A DNA stretch of 64,000 nt from Albidovulum sediminicola (GCF_025751575.1 NZ_JAOWLA010000003.1:124001-188000), one strand, 5' to 3'; counted from the first letter of the stretch, positions 1-8,668 are shown. The notes: generated from the letters alone by a model not told the origin. A program made the numbers and translations.

Positions 1-102
1 TCCCCGAAAACGTGGAATGGCGGACCGAAAGGCCGCAGCCGTTTTCCCGGCGCGGGAAAGATTTGTCCGGCCCCTGACGCGGCCAAGCATAGGAGAGATC
101 CG

Positions 103-852
103 ATGACGAAACCCCTGATGGCCAAGGCGACCGCCGTCTGGCTGGTTGACAACACCACGATCAGCTTCAAGCAGATCGCCGATTTCTGCGGCCTGCATGA
201 GCTTGAAGTGCAGGGCATTGCCGACGGCGACGTGGCTGCCGGCGTGAAGGGCTTCGACCCGGTCGCCAACAACCAGCTCGACGCCTCCGAGATCGAGAAG
301 GCGGAGAAGAGCCCGCTCCACAAGCTGAAGCTGAAGTTCAATGCTGCAGCACTGGGCGAGGAAAAGCGCCGTGGCCCGCGCTACACGCCGCTGTCCAAGC
401 GTCAGGACCGTCCGGCCGCGATCCTCTGGCTGGTGAAGTTCCACCCGGAACTGACCGATGCCCAGATCGGCAAGCTGGTCGGCACCACGAAGCCCACCAT
501 CGCCTCGATCCGCGAGCGGACCCACTGGAACATCCAGAACATCACCCCCATCGACCCGGTCGCGCTGGGCCTGTGCCGTCAGTCGGAACTTGACTCGGCC
601 GTGCAGAAGGCGGCGAAGAAGCGCGCCGCCGAGGGCGCCGTGATGAGTGATGATGAACGCCGCAAGCTCGTCTCGACCGAGCAGTCGCTGGGCATGTCCA
701 CCGAACCGCGGATGCCCTCGAACATCGCGGGGCTCGAAAACTTCTCGCTTTCCAAGCCCGAGGAGGAAGAGGAGAGATCGGCGCGCGACTATTCGGATGC
801 CGAGAGCTTCTTCAACCTGCCGCATGGCGACGACGACGAAGACGACAACTGA
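103..852 (+). CDS. trcR: TrcR/DUF1013 cell-cycle transcriptional regulator
   Basis: This 249-residue protein matches the alphaproteobacterial DUF1013 family, whose members are named cell-cycle regulator TrcR. The N-terminal half (about residues 1-75) and the middle (about 95-165, with the stretch DAQIGKLVGTTKPTIASIRE) both look like helix-turn-helix segments. The C-terminal 60 residues are acidic and low complexity, ending in a run of Asp and Glu. The ATG start has a good ribosome-binding site (GGAGA, 7 nt upstream). It stands alone, followed by a strong terminator. Family assignment is from recalled sequence similarity; the DNA targets cannot be seen here. Confidence 0.85.
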   Translation: MTKPLMAKATAVWLVDNTTISFKQIADFCGLHELEVQGIADGDVAAGVKGFDPVANNQLDASEIEKAEKSPLHKLKLKFNAAALGEEKRRGPRYTPLSKRQDRPAAILWLVKFHPELTDAQIGKLVGTTKPTIASIRERTHWNIQNITPIDPVALGLCRQSELDSAVQKAAKKRAAEGAVMSDDERRKLVSTEQSLGMSTEPRMPSNIAGLENFSLSKPEEEEERSARDYSDAESFFNLPHGDDDEDDN

Positions 853-857
853 TCGCG

Positions 858-890
858 AAACCCCGGCCAGGCGCCGGGGTTTTCGTTTTC
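858..890 (+). terminator. Rho-independent terminator of the TrcR-like gene
   Basis: A GC-rich hairpin with CCCCGGC and GCCGGGG arms around a 5-nt loop is followed by TTTTCGTTTT. It lies 6 nt past the stop codon of the TrcR-like gene and separates it from the next gene. Confidence 0.8.
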
Positions 891-936
891 GGGCCGGGGC
901 GCTACCCTCAGCGCCGGCGGGCTGACGGAGGGCGCG

Positions 937-1692
937 ATGCGGCGGCTGGTGTTCGGGATCATGGCAGCGGGTCTGGGCGCGGCGAGCGCACAGGCGCAGA
1001 CCGCGGTGGAACGCGTCCTGGCCGAGGCGCGCGCGGAGTGTGAAAGCTTCGAGGGCGGCGCGTTCGACCCCGGCAATGCCGTAAGCGCCGTCGACCTGAC
1101 CGGCGACGGCACCGCTGACAGTCTCGTCGATGAGGGCACCTTTTCCTGCACCAGTGCCGCATCGCTTTATTGCGGGACCGGCGGCTGCATGCTGCACGCC
1201 GTCGTGGGCGATACGGTGACAAGCTGGCAGGCCACCGGCTGGCAGGTGATCGACTGGGGCCAGTCGCGGATCGTGCTGATCGGGCGGGACGGCGGCTGGT
1301 GCGGCGGCATCGGGGCCGAGACCTGTTTCGAGGCGCTGACCTGGAGTGACGGTCGCTTCCTGACCGTGATGCCGACAGCACCGGCACCGACCGCCACCGC
1401 GCCCTATTCCACCGACGATTACGATGCGACGACGCTTCTGCCCTGTTCGCTGGGCGAGCCCACGCAGGATCAGTCCTGCCCTGCGGGCATCCTGCGCGGC
1501 GCGCCGGGGGTGGCCACGATCCGCATTACTGCCCCGGACGGGGCCGAGCGCGTGCTTGAGTTCTCCGAAGGCGCGATCGCGTCGCCGGGCACGGACGAAC
1601 TGACCTGGGCCAAGGATGGCGACACCTGGTATGTCGGGATCGGCGGGCGGGAATATTACATCGTGCCCGAAGCAGCGGTCTTCGGCGGCTGA
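937..1692 (+). CDS. Secreted cysteine-rich protein of unknown function
   Basis: I do not recognise a named family. The 251-residue product has a clear Sec signal peptide (MRRLVFGIMAAGLGAASAQA, likely cleaved near residue 20-22), so the mature part should be periplasmic. The mature protein has eight cysteines, an even number that could form four disulfides, and an Asp-rich stretch near residues 51-58 (VDLTGDGTADS) resembling the calcium-binding or VCBS-like motif of secreted proteins. The ATG start has GGAGG 5 nt upstream. The gene ends 6 nt before the convergent recR stop, so it is a single-gene unit. Confidence 0.75.
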   Translation: MRRLVFGIMAAGLGAASAQAQTAVERVLAEARAECESFEGGAFDPGNAVSAVDLTGDGTADSLVDEGTFSCTSAASLYCGTGGCMLHAVVGDTVTSWQATGWQVIDWGQSRIVLIGRDGGWCGGIGAETCFEALTWSDGRFLTVMPTAPAPTATAPYSTDDYDATTLLPCSLGEPTQDQSCPAGILRGAPGVATIRITAPDGAERVLEFSEGAIASPGTDELTWAKDGDTWYVGIGGREYYIVPEAAVFGG

Positions 1693-1698
1693 GCGCGG

Positions 1699-2301
1699 CT
1701 ACTGGACGGCCTTGCGCGCCCGCAGCGCCGCCTGGATCGTGCCGTCGTCGAGGTAATCGAGTTCGCCCCCGATCGGCACACCCTGGGCGAGCGAGGTGAC
1801 GGCGACCCCGGTCCCTTCCAGCGCCTCGGCGATGTAATGGGCGGTGGTCTGGCCATCGACGGTCGCATTCAGCGCCAGGATGACCTCGCGCACGCCCTCG
1901 TCGCGGGTGCGTGCAACCAGGGCAGGGATGCGCAATTCCTCCGGCCCCACGGCATCGAGCGCCGAGAGCGTGCCGCCGAGGACATGATAGCGGCCACGGA
2001 AGGCCTGTCCCCGCTCCATCGCCCAAAGGTCGGCCACGTCCTCGACCACGCAGATCTCTCCGGTGGCGCGGCGCGGGTCGCGGCAGATGTCGCAAAGATC
2101 GGCGGTACCGATATTGCCGCAGGCGGCGCATTCCCGCGCGGTCGTCGCGACCTCTGCCATGGCGCGGGCGAGCGGTGCCATGACCTGCCCGCGCTTCTTG
2201 ATCAGATGCAGGACCGCGCGCCGGGCCGAGCGCGGCCCAAGGCCCGGGAGCCGGGCCATCAACTCGATCAGCGCCTCGATGTCGCGGGGGCCCTCCGACA
2301 C
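1699..2301 (-). CDS. recR: Recombination mediator RecR
   Basis: RecR acts with RecF and RecO to load RecA on gapped DNA. The 200-residue length is normal for the family. Visible features in order: the N-terminal helix-hairpin-helix ([14 protein letters not shown], about 15-28), a four-cysteine zinc finger (Cys58, 61, 70, 73) and a Toprim domain beginning at about residue 80. The start is GTG one base after the ybaB stop, with only a weak ribosome-binding site, so translation is probably coupled to ybaB. dnaX-ybaB-recR is a widespread gene order. Confidence 0.95.
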   Translation of the reverse strand: MSEGPRDIEALIELMARLPGLGPRSARRAVLHLIKKRGQVMAPLARAMAEVATTARECAACGNIGTADLCDICRDPRRATGEICVVEDVADLWAMERGQAFRGRYHVLGGTLSALDAVGPEELRIPALVARTRDEGVREVILALNATVDGQTTAHYIAEALEGTGVAVTSLAQGVPIGGELDYLDDGTIQAALRARKAVQ

Positions 2302-2302
2302 G

Positions 2303-2647
2303 TCAGAACGGCAGCTTCATATCGGCCGGTAGGCCAAGGCTTTCGTAAAGCCGCTTCATCTCGTCCTGGCTGCGGTCGGCGGCCTTTTTCTGCGCGTCCT
2401 TGATCGCGGCAAGGATCAGGTCCTCGACCACTTCCTTCTGCGTGGGATCGAAGATCGTCGGGTTGATGTCGAGCGCCTTGAGCTCCCCCTTGGCGGTGCA
2501 GGTGGCGGTGACAAGGCCCGCGCCTGCCTCGCCCACGACGTTCATCTGGCCGAGGTTTTCCTGCAGTTCCGCCATCTTGGCCTGCATATCCTGCGCGGCC
2601 TTCATCATCTTGGCCATGTCGCCAAGTCCGCCCAAACCTTTCAGCAT
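2303..2647 (-). CDS. ybaB: YbaB/EbfC nucleoid-associated protein
   Basis: This 114-residue protein starts [18 protein letters not shown] and has the long N-terminal helix and compact C-terminal half of the YbaB/EbfC DNA-binding family, which forms tweezer-shaped dimers. I chose the ATG at 2647 because it is preceded by a good purine-rich site (GAGGAGAGCG) and lies 10 nt after the dnaX stop; a longer in-frame reading into dnaX has no family support. It sits between dnaX and recR, as in most bacteria. The exact cellular role is still unsettled for this family. Confidence 0.93.
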   Translation of the reverse strand: MLKGLGGLGDMAKMMKAAQDMQAKMAELQENLGQMNVVGEAGAGLVTATCTAKGELKALDINPTIFDPTQKEVVEDLILAAIKDAQKKAADRSQDEMKRLYESLGLPADMKLPF

Positions 2648-2657
2648 CGCGCTCTCC

Positions 2658-4409
2658 TCAGTTGTCCTCAAACGGGTCCCATTCATCCTCGACCTCGGGC
2701 AAAGCGGCGGTGGCCGCCTCGGTCCGGGTCTCGGACGGGGTCCTGATATCCTTGATCCGCGCGCCGGGGAAGGCCGCGAAGACCGCCTGCACCACGGGAT
2801 GCGCCTTCATCTCCGCCTCGGCAGCCAGCCGGTCGGCGTCACGGTATTCGGCGATGGTGCGCCCGCCGCCCTCGGCCACGACCGAGACGCCCCAGCGCGC
2901 GCCGGTCCAACCCTGAAGGCGCTGGCCCAGTGTCTGCGCGAGGTCGCGGGGTGCGTCGGCGGTCGGTTCGAACTCGATCCGACCGGGCGCGTAGTGGACG
3001 AGACGCAGGTGGTTTTCCACCTCGATCAACAGCTTTACGTCGCGGTTGGCACGGATCAGTTCGACCACCGCCGCGAAGGTCGCGTAGCGTGCCAGCGCCA
3101 CTTCGGGCGCCTGGGCGAGCGCGGTCGCCGCGCCATAGGCCGTGGGCGCCGAGGAGACGCTGGCGCGGGGCGCGGAATGCGTGACCCCGCCGCCTGGCAC
3201 TCCGCCGCCCAGCACCGGGCCGCCGCCCTGCGGCGCGGAAATCGGCGCATCCTTCATCCGCCGCAAGAGCTGCTCCGGGTCGGGCAGGTCGGCCACATGG
3301 GTCAGGCGAATGATCGCCATTTCGGCCGCCATCATGGCGTTCGGGGCCGCCGCGACCTCCTCCAGCGCTTTCAGGAGCATCTGCCACATCCGGCTCAACA
3401 CCCGCATCGGCAGCCGCTCGGCCATGGCAAGGCCGCGGGCGCGTTCGTCAGGGGAAACGGTCGGGTCCTCCGCCGCTTCGGGGGTGACTTTGATGACGCT
3501 CACCCAATGGGTGATCTCCGCCAGGTCGCGCAACACAGCCATCGGGTCGGCGCCGTCGGAATACTGCGCCGAAAGCTCCCCCAGCGCCTCCGCCGCCGCG
3601 CCCTTCATGATCCGGTCGAAGAGGTCGAGCACCCGGCCCCGGTCCGCCAGCCCCAGCATCGCGCGGACCTGGTCGGCGGTGGTTTCCCCCGCGCCGTGGC
3701 TGATCGCCTGGTCGAGAAGCGAGGTCGCGTCCCGCGCCGAGCCCTCCGCCGCCCGCGTGATCAGCGCCAGCGCCTCGTCTGTGATCTGGGCGCCTTCGGC
3801 GCCTGCGATCTTCTTCAGGAGCGCGATCATCACCTCGGGCTCGATCCGGCGCAGGTCGAAGCGTTGGCAGCGCGAAAGGACGGTCACGGGAACCTTGCGG
3901 ATCTCCGTCGTGGCGAAGATGAACTTCACATGCGCCGGCGGTTCCTCAAGAGTCTTCAGAAGCGCGTTGAAGGCGTTGTTCGACAGCATGTGGACTTCGT
4001 CGATGATGTAGATCTTGTAGCGGGCCGAGGCCGCGCGGTAGTGCACGCTTTCGATGATCTCGCGGATATCGCCCACGCCGGTGCGGCTGGCGGCGTCCAT
4101 CTCCATCACGTCGACGTGGCGGCCTTCCATGATCGCGACGCAATGTTCGCAGACCCCGCAGGGCTCGGTCGTGGGCCCGCCGGTGCCGTCGGGGCCGATG
4201 CAGTTCATGCCCTTGGCGATGATGCGCGCGGTCGTGGTCTTCCCGGTGCCGCGGATGCCGGTCATGATGAAGGCCTGCGCGATCCGTCCCGCCGCGAAGG
4301 CATTCTTCAGCGTGCGCACCATCGCGTCCTGGCCGACAAGGTCAGCAAAGGTTTCGGGCCGGTACTTGCGGGCAAGCACGCGGTAGGCGGTGGGGCTTGC
4401 GTCTGTCAT
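2658..4409 (-). CDS. dnaX: DNA polymerase III subunits gamma/tau
   Basis: Clamp-loader ATPase of the replicative polymerase. Visible features: the Walker A motif GIRGTGKTT (51-59), a zinc site of four cysteines (Cys70, 84, 87, 90), the DEVH Walker B box (137-140) and an SRC sensor motif soon after. The Gly/Pro-rich linker at about 395-420 leads to the tau-specific C-terminal domain that contacts DnaB and the polymerase. At 583 residues it is full length. The ATG has GAGG 6 nt upstream. I see no obvious A-rich slippery sequence for a gamma-producing frameshift. Confidence 0.95.
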   Translation of the reverse strand: MTDASPTAYRVLARKYRPETFADLVGQDAMVRTLKNAFAAGRIAQAFIMTGIRGTGKTTTARIIAKGMNCIGPDGTGGPTTEPCGVCEHCVAIMEGRHVDVMEMDAASRTGVGDIREIIESVHYRAASARYKIYIIDEVHMLSNNAFNALLKTLEEPPAHVKFIFATTEIRKVPVTVLSRCQRFDLRRIEPEVMIALLKKIAGAEGAQITDEALALITRAAEGSARDATSLLDQAISHGAGETTADQVRAMLGLADRGRVLDLFDRIMKGAAAEALGELSAQYSDGADPMAVLRDLAEITHWVSVIKVTPEAAEDPTVSPDERARGLAMAERLPMRVLSRMWQMLLKALEEVAAAPNAMMAAEMAIIRLTHVADLPDPEQLLRRMKDAPISAPQGGGPVLGGGVPGGGVTHSAPRASVSSAPTAYGAATALAQAPEVALARYATFAAVVELIRANRDVKLLIEVENHLRLVHYAPGRIEFEPTADAPRDLAQTLGQRLQGWTGARWGVSVVAEGGGRTIAEYRDADRLAAEAEMKAHPVVQAVFAAFPGARIKDIRTPSETRTEAATAALPEVEDEWDPFEDN

Positions 4410-4521
4410 TGCGCCTCGGGGTCAACGGGATTCGCGGTCGGAGGACAGACTAGGCCCCGGCGCCCGGCGCGTCCACCCGAGAGGGCGCGCCTAGCGGGCC
4501 CTGGCGATGCCCCAGCCCGGC

Positions 4522-5223
4522 CTACAGCGACCGCGTCACGCCGCCATCGACCCGCAGGCTTTGGCCGGTGATGTAGCTCGAGTCGTCGCTGAGCAGGAAC
4601 GCGGCGGCCTTGCCCTGTTCCTCGGCCCGCGCCAGACGGCCCAGCGCGGACATCTTGGCGTATTTCTCGGGCAGGTTCAGGCTGTCCGTGAAGCCCGGCA
4701 GCAGGCAGTTCATGCGGATGTTCGCGGGGCCGTAACGGTCGGAGTAAAGCTTGGCGAAGGCGGAAACACCGACCCGGTAGACGCTCGACGTCGGGAACAT
4801 CAGGCTCGGCTCGAAGGCCGAATAGGTGGTGATGCAGACGATCGAGCCGCCGCCCTGCTTCTCCATCACCGGGGTCACGAGCTTGGCCATGCGGATGACG
4901 GGTTTCAGGACCATGGCGTTGGCACGGTCCCAGTCCTCTTCCGGGATCTCCAGAAGGTCGCCCTTTGGCGGGCCGGCGACATGGATCAGGACCGCGTCGA
5001 TACGACCGTAAGTCGTCATCGCGAGGTCGAATATGCCCTGGATATCGTCGGCATTTTCGGCGACGCCGCGCCGGGCCACGCCGCCCAGTTCGGCCGCCAG
5101 CTTCTCGCAACTGTCGGAGGGTGACATCAGCGCCAGTTCGTAGCCCTTCTTGCGCATTTCGCGGGCGGTGGCGGCCCCCATGCCACGTCCGCCGCCGACG
5201 ATCAGGCAAACCTTGCCGCTCAT
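4522..5223 (-). CDS. SDR-family oxidoreductase with altered active-site motif
   Basis: A 233-residue short-chain dehydrogenase/reductase. The nucleotide-binding Rossmann motif (GGGRGMG, about 10-16) is intact and the C-terminal PGF/GGVTRSL ending is typical. The catalytic YxxxK motif is changed: Tyr149 is followed by R-V-G-V, so the usual lysine is a valine, with Lys158 nearby. I recall similar SVYR-type sequences as a recognised subgroup in alphaproteobacteria, but the substrate is unknown. It is a single gene upstream of dnaX, with its own promoter region facing the SRP RNA gene. Confidence 0.8.
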   Translation of the reverse strand: MSGKVCLIVGGGRGMGAATAREMRKKGYELALMSPSDSCEKLAAELGGVARRGVAENADDIQGIFDLAMTTYGRIDAVLIHVAGPPKGDLLEIPEEDWDRANAMVLKPVIRMAKLVTPVMEKQGGGSIVCITTYSAFEPSLMFPTSSVYRVGVSAFAKLYSDRYGPANIRMNCLLPGFTDSLNLPEKYAKMSALGRLARAEEQGKAAAFLLSDDSSYITGQSLRVDGGVTRSL

Positions 5224-5344
5224 GGGTACACTCCCTCACAGTTTGACCGGAACAGGTTTAGGTCAGTCCGCATACCACGGGCAAGCCCGCCCATCGGCCG
5301 CGCAAGGTTGCCTTCCGTAATCTTGACCGCCAAGGGGGGGGAGG

Positions 5345-5442
5345 GTGAGAGGCTGGACATCGACCCAGACGGGGCTCGTTACGGCTGCTTCCTTCCGGAC
5401 CTGACCGGGTTGGCGAGGCGCCTGCCCGCGCCAACCTCTCGG
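5345..5442 (-). ncRNA. ffs: Signal recognition particle RNA (4.5S type)
   Basis: Read on the minus strand, this carries the near-invariant SRP domain IV sequence GGTCAGGTCCGGAAGGAAGC followed by AGCC, including the GGAA tetraloop bound by Ffh. The outer helix is fully paired: GAGAGGTTGG (5431-5440) pairs with CCAGCCTCTC (5347-5356). Ends are set from that helix and may be off by several bases. The protein partner Ffh is encoded at 49380-50903 in this same window. This RNA accounts for most of the otherwise gene-free stretch between 5224 and 5603. Confidence 0.92.
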
Positions 5443-5603
5443 GCGTCGATATAGGGCCATGCGCGCGGCTTGGCAAGGCGGGGATGCCCCGCCCCCGGGG
5501 CCGGGTCGAGGAGGGGTCCGCCCGGCCCGGCGCACGGCGCGCTTGAATACTTCGCCGTAATGGCGCTAATCAGAAGGAAGACAGCAAAAAATGAGAGGCA
5601 GAG

Positions 5604-6638
5604 GTGAGCGGCAACAACCCTGGTGAGCAGCGTCGCGCCCTGACGCTTCGTGATGTCTCCGAAGCCTCTGGCGTCTCGGAAATGACGGTAAGCCGCGTGC
5701 TGCGCAATCGCGGGGACGTTTCCGAAGGCACCCGCGACCGGGTGCTGGAGGCCGCCAAGCGGCTCGGCTACGTGCCCAACAAGATCGCGGGGGCGCTGGC
5801 CTCGCAGCGGGTCAATCTGGTCGCCGTGATCATCCCGTCGCTCTCCAACCTGGTCTTTCCCGAGGTGCTGAGCGGCATTTCGGCGGAGCTGGAGGAAACC
5901 GGGCTGCAACCGGTCTTCGGTGTCACCAACTACTCGGCGGAGCGCGAGGAGCTAGTGCTATACGAGATGCTGTCCTGGCGACCGTCGGGCGTGATCATCG
6001 CGGGGCTGGAACACACCGCCGCCGCGCGCGCCATGCTGGAGAACGCCGGCATTCCGATCGTGGAGATCATGGATGTCGACGGGCCGGTCGTCGATTCCGT
6101 CGTCGGCATTTCCCACAAGCGCGCCGGGCTTGAGATGGCCCGCGCCATCGTCAAGGCGGGTTACAGCCGGATCGCCTTCCTGGGCACCAAGATGCCGGAC
6201 GATCACCGGGCGCGTAAACGCCTGGAAGGCTTCGAGGCGGGGCTCGCCGAAGCCGGGATCGAGCTTGTGGATCGAGAGTTCTACTCCGGCGGCTCGGCGC
6301 TGATGAAGGGGCGGGAGATGACCGAAGCGGTTCTGAGCCGCAGCCCGGAGGTGGATTTCCTTTATTACTCCAACGACATGATCGGGGCGGGGGGGCTGCT
6401 CTACTGCCTCGACAAGGGGATCGACGTGCCCGGACGCATCGGGCTTGCCGGCTTCAATGGGGTGGAGCTTCTGGAGGGCCTGCCGCGTCGGCTGGCGACC
6501 ATGGACGCCTGCCGCCGGGAAATCGGGCGCCGTGCCGCCGCGATCATCTCCGGGCACAGCGAGGCAGGGCTGATCGGCGGGGAACGGGTGGAATTGACGC
6601 CCGTCCTGCAACCGGGCGATACGATCCGTCCGGCCTGA
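5604..6638 (+). CDS. LacI-family transcriptional regulator
   Basis: A 344-residue repressor with the LacI helix-turn-helix at about residues 14-35 (TLRDVSEASGVSEMTVSRVL) and the hinge helix at about 55-65 (NKIAGALASQR), followed by a periplasmic-binding-protein-like sugar-sensing domain. It starts at GTG; the nearby ATG at 5591 is out of frame. The sequence most resembles gluconate-type (GntR of the LacI family) regulators, but this is a guess. No transport or sugar-catabolic gene is adjacent: it converges on cobF and has SRP RNA behind it, so its regulon lies elsewhere. Confidence 0.88.
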   Translation: MSGNNPGEQRRALTLRDVSEASGVSEMTVSRVLRNRGDVSEGTRDRVLEAAKRLGYVPNKIAGALASQRVNLVAVIIPSLSNLVFPEVLSGISAELEETGLQPVFGVTNYSAEREELVLYEMLSWRPSGVIIAGLEHTAAARAMLENAGIPIVEIMDVDGPVVDSVVGISHKRAGLEMARAIVKAGYSRIAFLGTKMPDDHRARKRLEGFEAGLAEAGIELVDREFYSGGSALMKGREMTEAVLSRSPEVDFLYYSNDMIGAGGLLYCLDKGIDVPGRIGLAGFNGVELLEGLPRRLATMDACRREIGRRAAAIISGHSEAGLIGGERVELTPVLQPGDTIRPA

Positions 6639-6658
6639 TCGCGGGTGTTTCCGGCGCT

Positions 6659-7417
6659 CTAGCGCCGCAGGATGTAGATATCCATGATCCAGCCGTGATC
6701 GGCGCGGGCCTTGGCGCGCGTCTCGACGATGGTCTGGCCGATCTCGGCAAGCGGACCCGACAGGATGATCTGCTCGGCCATGCCGACATAGGCGCCCCAC
6801 CAGATGGTGATGCCCTGGGGCTCGAGCGACTGGAAGGAACAGTCGCCGTCGAGCATCACCGCCAGGGTGTCGGCCTCTGCCGGCCAACCGCTTTCGCGCA
6901 GCTGGCGGCCCGTGGTGACAAGAAACGGGGCGCCGATTTCGTTGATGGGGATCGCATGGGCGGCGGTCAGGGCCTGAAGCGAGGTGATGCCCGGAATGAC
7001 GCTGACAGTGACGGGCAGACGGCGCCCTACGCGTTCGGCGATCCTGAGGGTGCTGTCGTAAAGCGACGGATCGCCCCAGACCAGCAGCGCCACGCGCGCG
7101 TTCCCTTCGCAGTGGCTCCGGATGGTGTTCTCCCATACCTCCGCGATCGCGTCATGCCAGTCGTCCACGCCGCTGCGATAACTGGGGTTCGCGGCATCGC
7201 GCACGGGCAGGTCGAATTCGGCCACGCGGGTGTCCGTTCCGGCCAGCGCCTCGGCACATATTGCGCGTCGGAGTTCGGCCAGGTCTGCCTTGCTGTCGCC
7301 CTTGCGCGGGATCATGACCAGATCGGCGGACTTCATCGCCTTGATCGCCTGAAGCGTCAGGTGATCGGGGTTGCCGGTGCCGATGCCGATGAGAAGAAGT
7401 TCGATCATGTCCGCCAT
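6659..7417 (-). CDS. cobF: Precorrin-6A synthase (deacetylating) CobF
   Basis: SAM-dependent C1-methyltransferase of the aerobic corrin pathway, converting precorrin-5 to precorrin-6A with loss of acetate. The 252-residue product has the tetrapyrrole methylase glycine-rich loop (GIGTGNPDHLT, about 12-22), a VWGDPSLYDS motif near 110-120 and the VIPGITSLQA motif near 138. Two ATG starts are possible (7417 or 7408); the first has AGGGGG immediately upstream. It is the last gene after cbtB-cbtA under the proximal cobalamin riboswitch, detached from the other cob methyltransferase genes. Confidence 0.93.
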   Translation of the reverse strand: MADMIELLLIGIGTGNPDHLTLQAIKAMKSADLVMIPRKGDSKADLAELRRAICAEALAGTDTRVAEFDLPVRDAANPSYRSGVDDWHDAIAEVWENTIRSHCEGNARVALLVWGDPSLYDSTLRIAERVGRRLPVTVSVIPGITSLQALTAAHAIPINEIGAPFLVTTGRQLRESGWPAEADTLAVMLDGDCSFQSLEPQGITIWWGAYVGMAEQIILSGPLAEIGQTIVETRAKARADHGWIMDIYILRR

Positions 7418-7432
7418 GGCCCCCTGTTAAGT

Positions 7433-7463
7433 TGCGACCCCGCGCCGCGGGGCGCGGGGTCGC
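7433..7463 (-). repeat. Intercistronic hairpin between cbtA and cobF
   Basis: A perfect inverted repeat (GCGACCCCGCGCC, 4-nt loop, GGCGCGGGGTCGC) fills most of the gap between the cbtA stop and the cobF start. It lacks a T-tract, so it is more likely an mRNA-processing or partial attenuation structure than a full terminator. Confidence 0.5.
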
Positions 7464-7489
7464 TGTTCTTCCGGTCTCTGCCTCGGGCC

Positions 7490-8221
7490 TCAGCTTTGGC
7501 CGCTGTTCCAGGCCCTGGCACAAAGCCAGCCGAGCACCGCCCAGCTGACCAGCCCGACACCCAGCACGCGGGACGCGAATTCAGCCCCGAGTTCAGAGGG
7601 CGCCACGCCGAAGTACTGGTCCAGATGCGGCGCGCCCACGACATGCGGAGCGGCCAGAAGCGCGCCCGCGATGACGTAGCCGATCACGCCGCGCCCGTAG
7701 GCCAGAAGCGCGATCCCGCCGCCGGTTGCCAGGACCGTGGCAAGCCACCAGACCTGGCGCGCGTCCAGATCCGCCGCGGCCGTTCCGGGCAGCTCGGGCG
7801 CGAGACCCATCGCCGGGGCGAGTTGCAGCGCCACGAAACCCGCGATCCCCCAAAGGACCCCCTCGCGTGGGCCGACCTTGCGCCCGAACTGTTCGGCGGC
7901 CGCAAAGCCTGCGACGAGAAGAAGCCCGTAGCCGGCATAGATCAGCCCGGTAAAGAGGACCGTCTTCGCGTTGCGGGAAAGCGCGGAGTCTTCACTGGCC
8001 TCGCCCACATCGTGCTCGTGCGATTCGTCGGTCCCAGCGGCCTCGGAGTGGCCCTCGGATTGCGCGGTGGTTGCGCCCGCCTCGAAGTGCACCAGCTCAC
8101 CGGTTTCATATTTCTCACCCAGGAGGATCAGCTCCTGAATGAAAGCGAAATGCAGCAGAGCCGAGAACAGCCCCGCTGCAAAGCCGGCGACAAGCCCGCC
8201 GGCGAACAGACGTTGAATCAT
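7490..8221 (-). CDS. cbtA: Predicted cobalt transporter subunit CbtA
   Basis: A 243-residue integral membrane protein of the CbtA family, proposed to import cobalt together with CbtB. Hydrophobic segments fall at about 5-34, 86-108, 118-135, 155-195 and 217-235. A long acidic, histidine-containing loop between the first two (residues 35-84, including DESHEHD) is a plausible metal-collecting site. It follows cbtB by 24 nt and is downstream of a cobalamin riboswitch, which fits metal uptake that is switched off when the vitamin is plentiful. Transport itself is predicted for the family rather than shown here. Confidence 0.88.
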   Translation of the reverse strand: MIQRLFAGGLVAGFAAGLFSALLHFAFIQELILLGEKYETGELVHFEAGATTAQSEGHSEAAGTDESHEHDVGEASEDSALSRNAKTVLFTGLIYAGYGLLLVAGFAAAEQFGRKVGPREGVLWGIAGFVALQLAPAMGLAPELPGTAAADLDARQVWWLATVLATGGGIALLAYGRGVIGYVIAGALLAAPHVVGAPHLDQYFGVAPSELGAEFASRVLGVGLVSWAVLGWLCARAWNSGQS

Positions 8222-8245
8222 TGGATCAGATCGGTCCGCGCTGCC

Positions 8246-8416
8246 TTAGTGGCAGGGGAAGCCCGTCGCGTGGCGCATGTCATGCGCGGCGTCGTGCAGC
8301 GTCGCGGACTGTGCGTGCCCGGCGAAGAAGATCACCGTGGCGCCGACCAGGGCGGCAAAAACGATCGAGGCAAGGGCGGTGCCGGTTTTGGCGGCGGTTT
8401 GGGTCATCGCGTTCAT
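8246..8416 (-). CDS. cbtB: Predicted cobalt transporter subunit CbtB
   Basis: A 56-residue single-span protein, the small partner of CbtA. It has one hydrophobic helix (about residues 12-33) and a histidine-rich C-terminal tail (Gly-His at 34-35, then HDAAHDMRH and a terminal Cys-His), the usual CbtB signature for metal binding. The ATG at 8416 is preceded by AAGGAG with a 6-nt spacer. A longer in-frame reading extends into the riboswitch and is rejected. First gene after the riboswitch. Confidence 0.88.
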   Translation of the reverse strand: MNAMTQTAAKTGTALASIVFAALVGATVIFFAGHAQSATLHDAAHDMRHATGFPCH

Positions 8417-8429
8417 TTCATTCTCCTTC

Positions 8430-8447
8430 GTCGTCACACCCGACGAC
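8430..8447 (-). promoter_or_regulatory. Hairpin next to the cbtB ribosome-binding site
   Basis: GTCGTC and GACGAC arms with a 6-nt loop lie directly before the AAGGAG of cbtB and after the riboswitch aptamer. The position suits an expression platform controlling translation initiation, but I have not folded the whole leader. Confidence 0.4.
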
Positions 8448-8461
8448 ATTCGCGTTACCAT

Positions 8462-8668
8462 CCTGCATGGCCGGTCTCCTGACTCGCGGGTCAAAGCGTG
8501 CTTTCCACCTTCCCGGCCGGGTTTCCCCGTCCAGTGGCTTTCGGAAAGCCGCTCGCCGCTTACAGTCGCGGGGGCGGTTGGGGCTTTGGGTGCCGCCTTT
8601 GGTCCACCCTTCCCCATTCCCGTTTCAGTCCGGACGCTTCGCGCCGCTTGGACACCATACGTCTTCCA
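8462..8668 (-). promoter_or_regulatory. Cobalamin riboswitch upstream of cbtB-cbtA-cobF
   Basis: On the minus strand the conserved elements of the adenosylcobalamin aptamer occur in the right order: GAAACGGGAA, GCCCCCGCGACTGTAAGCGG in near-consensus context (read as CCGCCCCCGCGACTGTAAGC), GCCACTGG, CCGGGAAGG, and the 3' B12 box (GAGTCAGGAGACCGGCC). Boundaries are approximate. It ends about 46 nt before the cbtB start and so should shut off cobalt import and cobF when coenzyme B12 is abundant. It accounts for most of the gene-free stretch 8417-8764. Confidence 0.92.

Noticed and set aside
2400-4571. Long open frame on the plus strand opposite dnaX and ybaB
   Set aside because: dnaX and ybaB have clear motifs on the other strand; this frame shows none.
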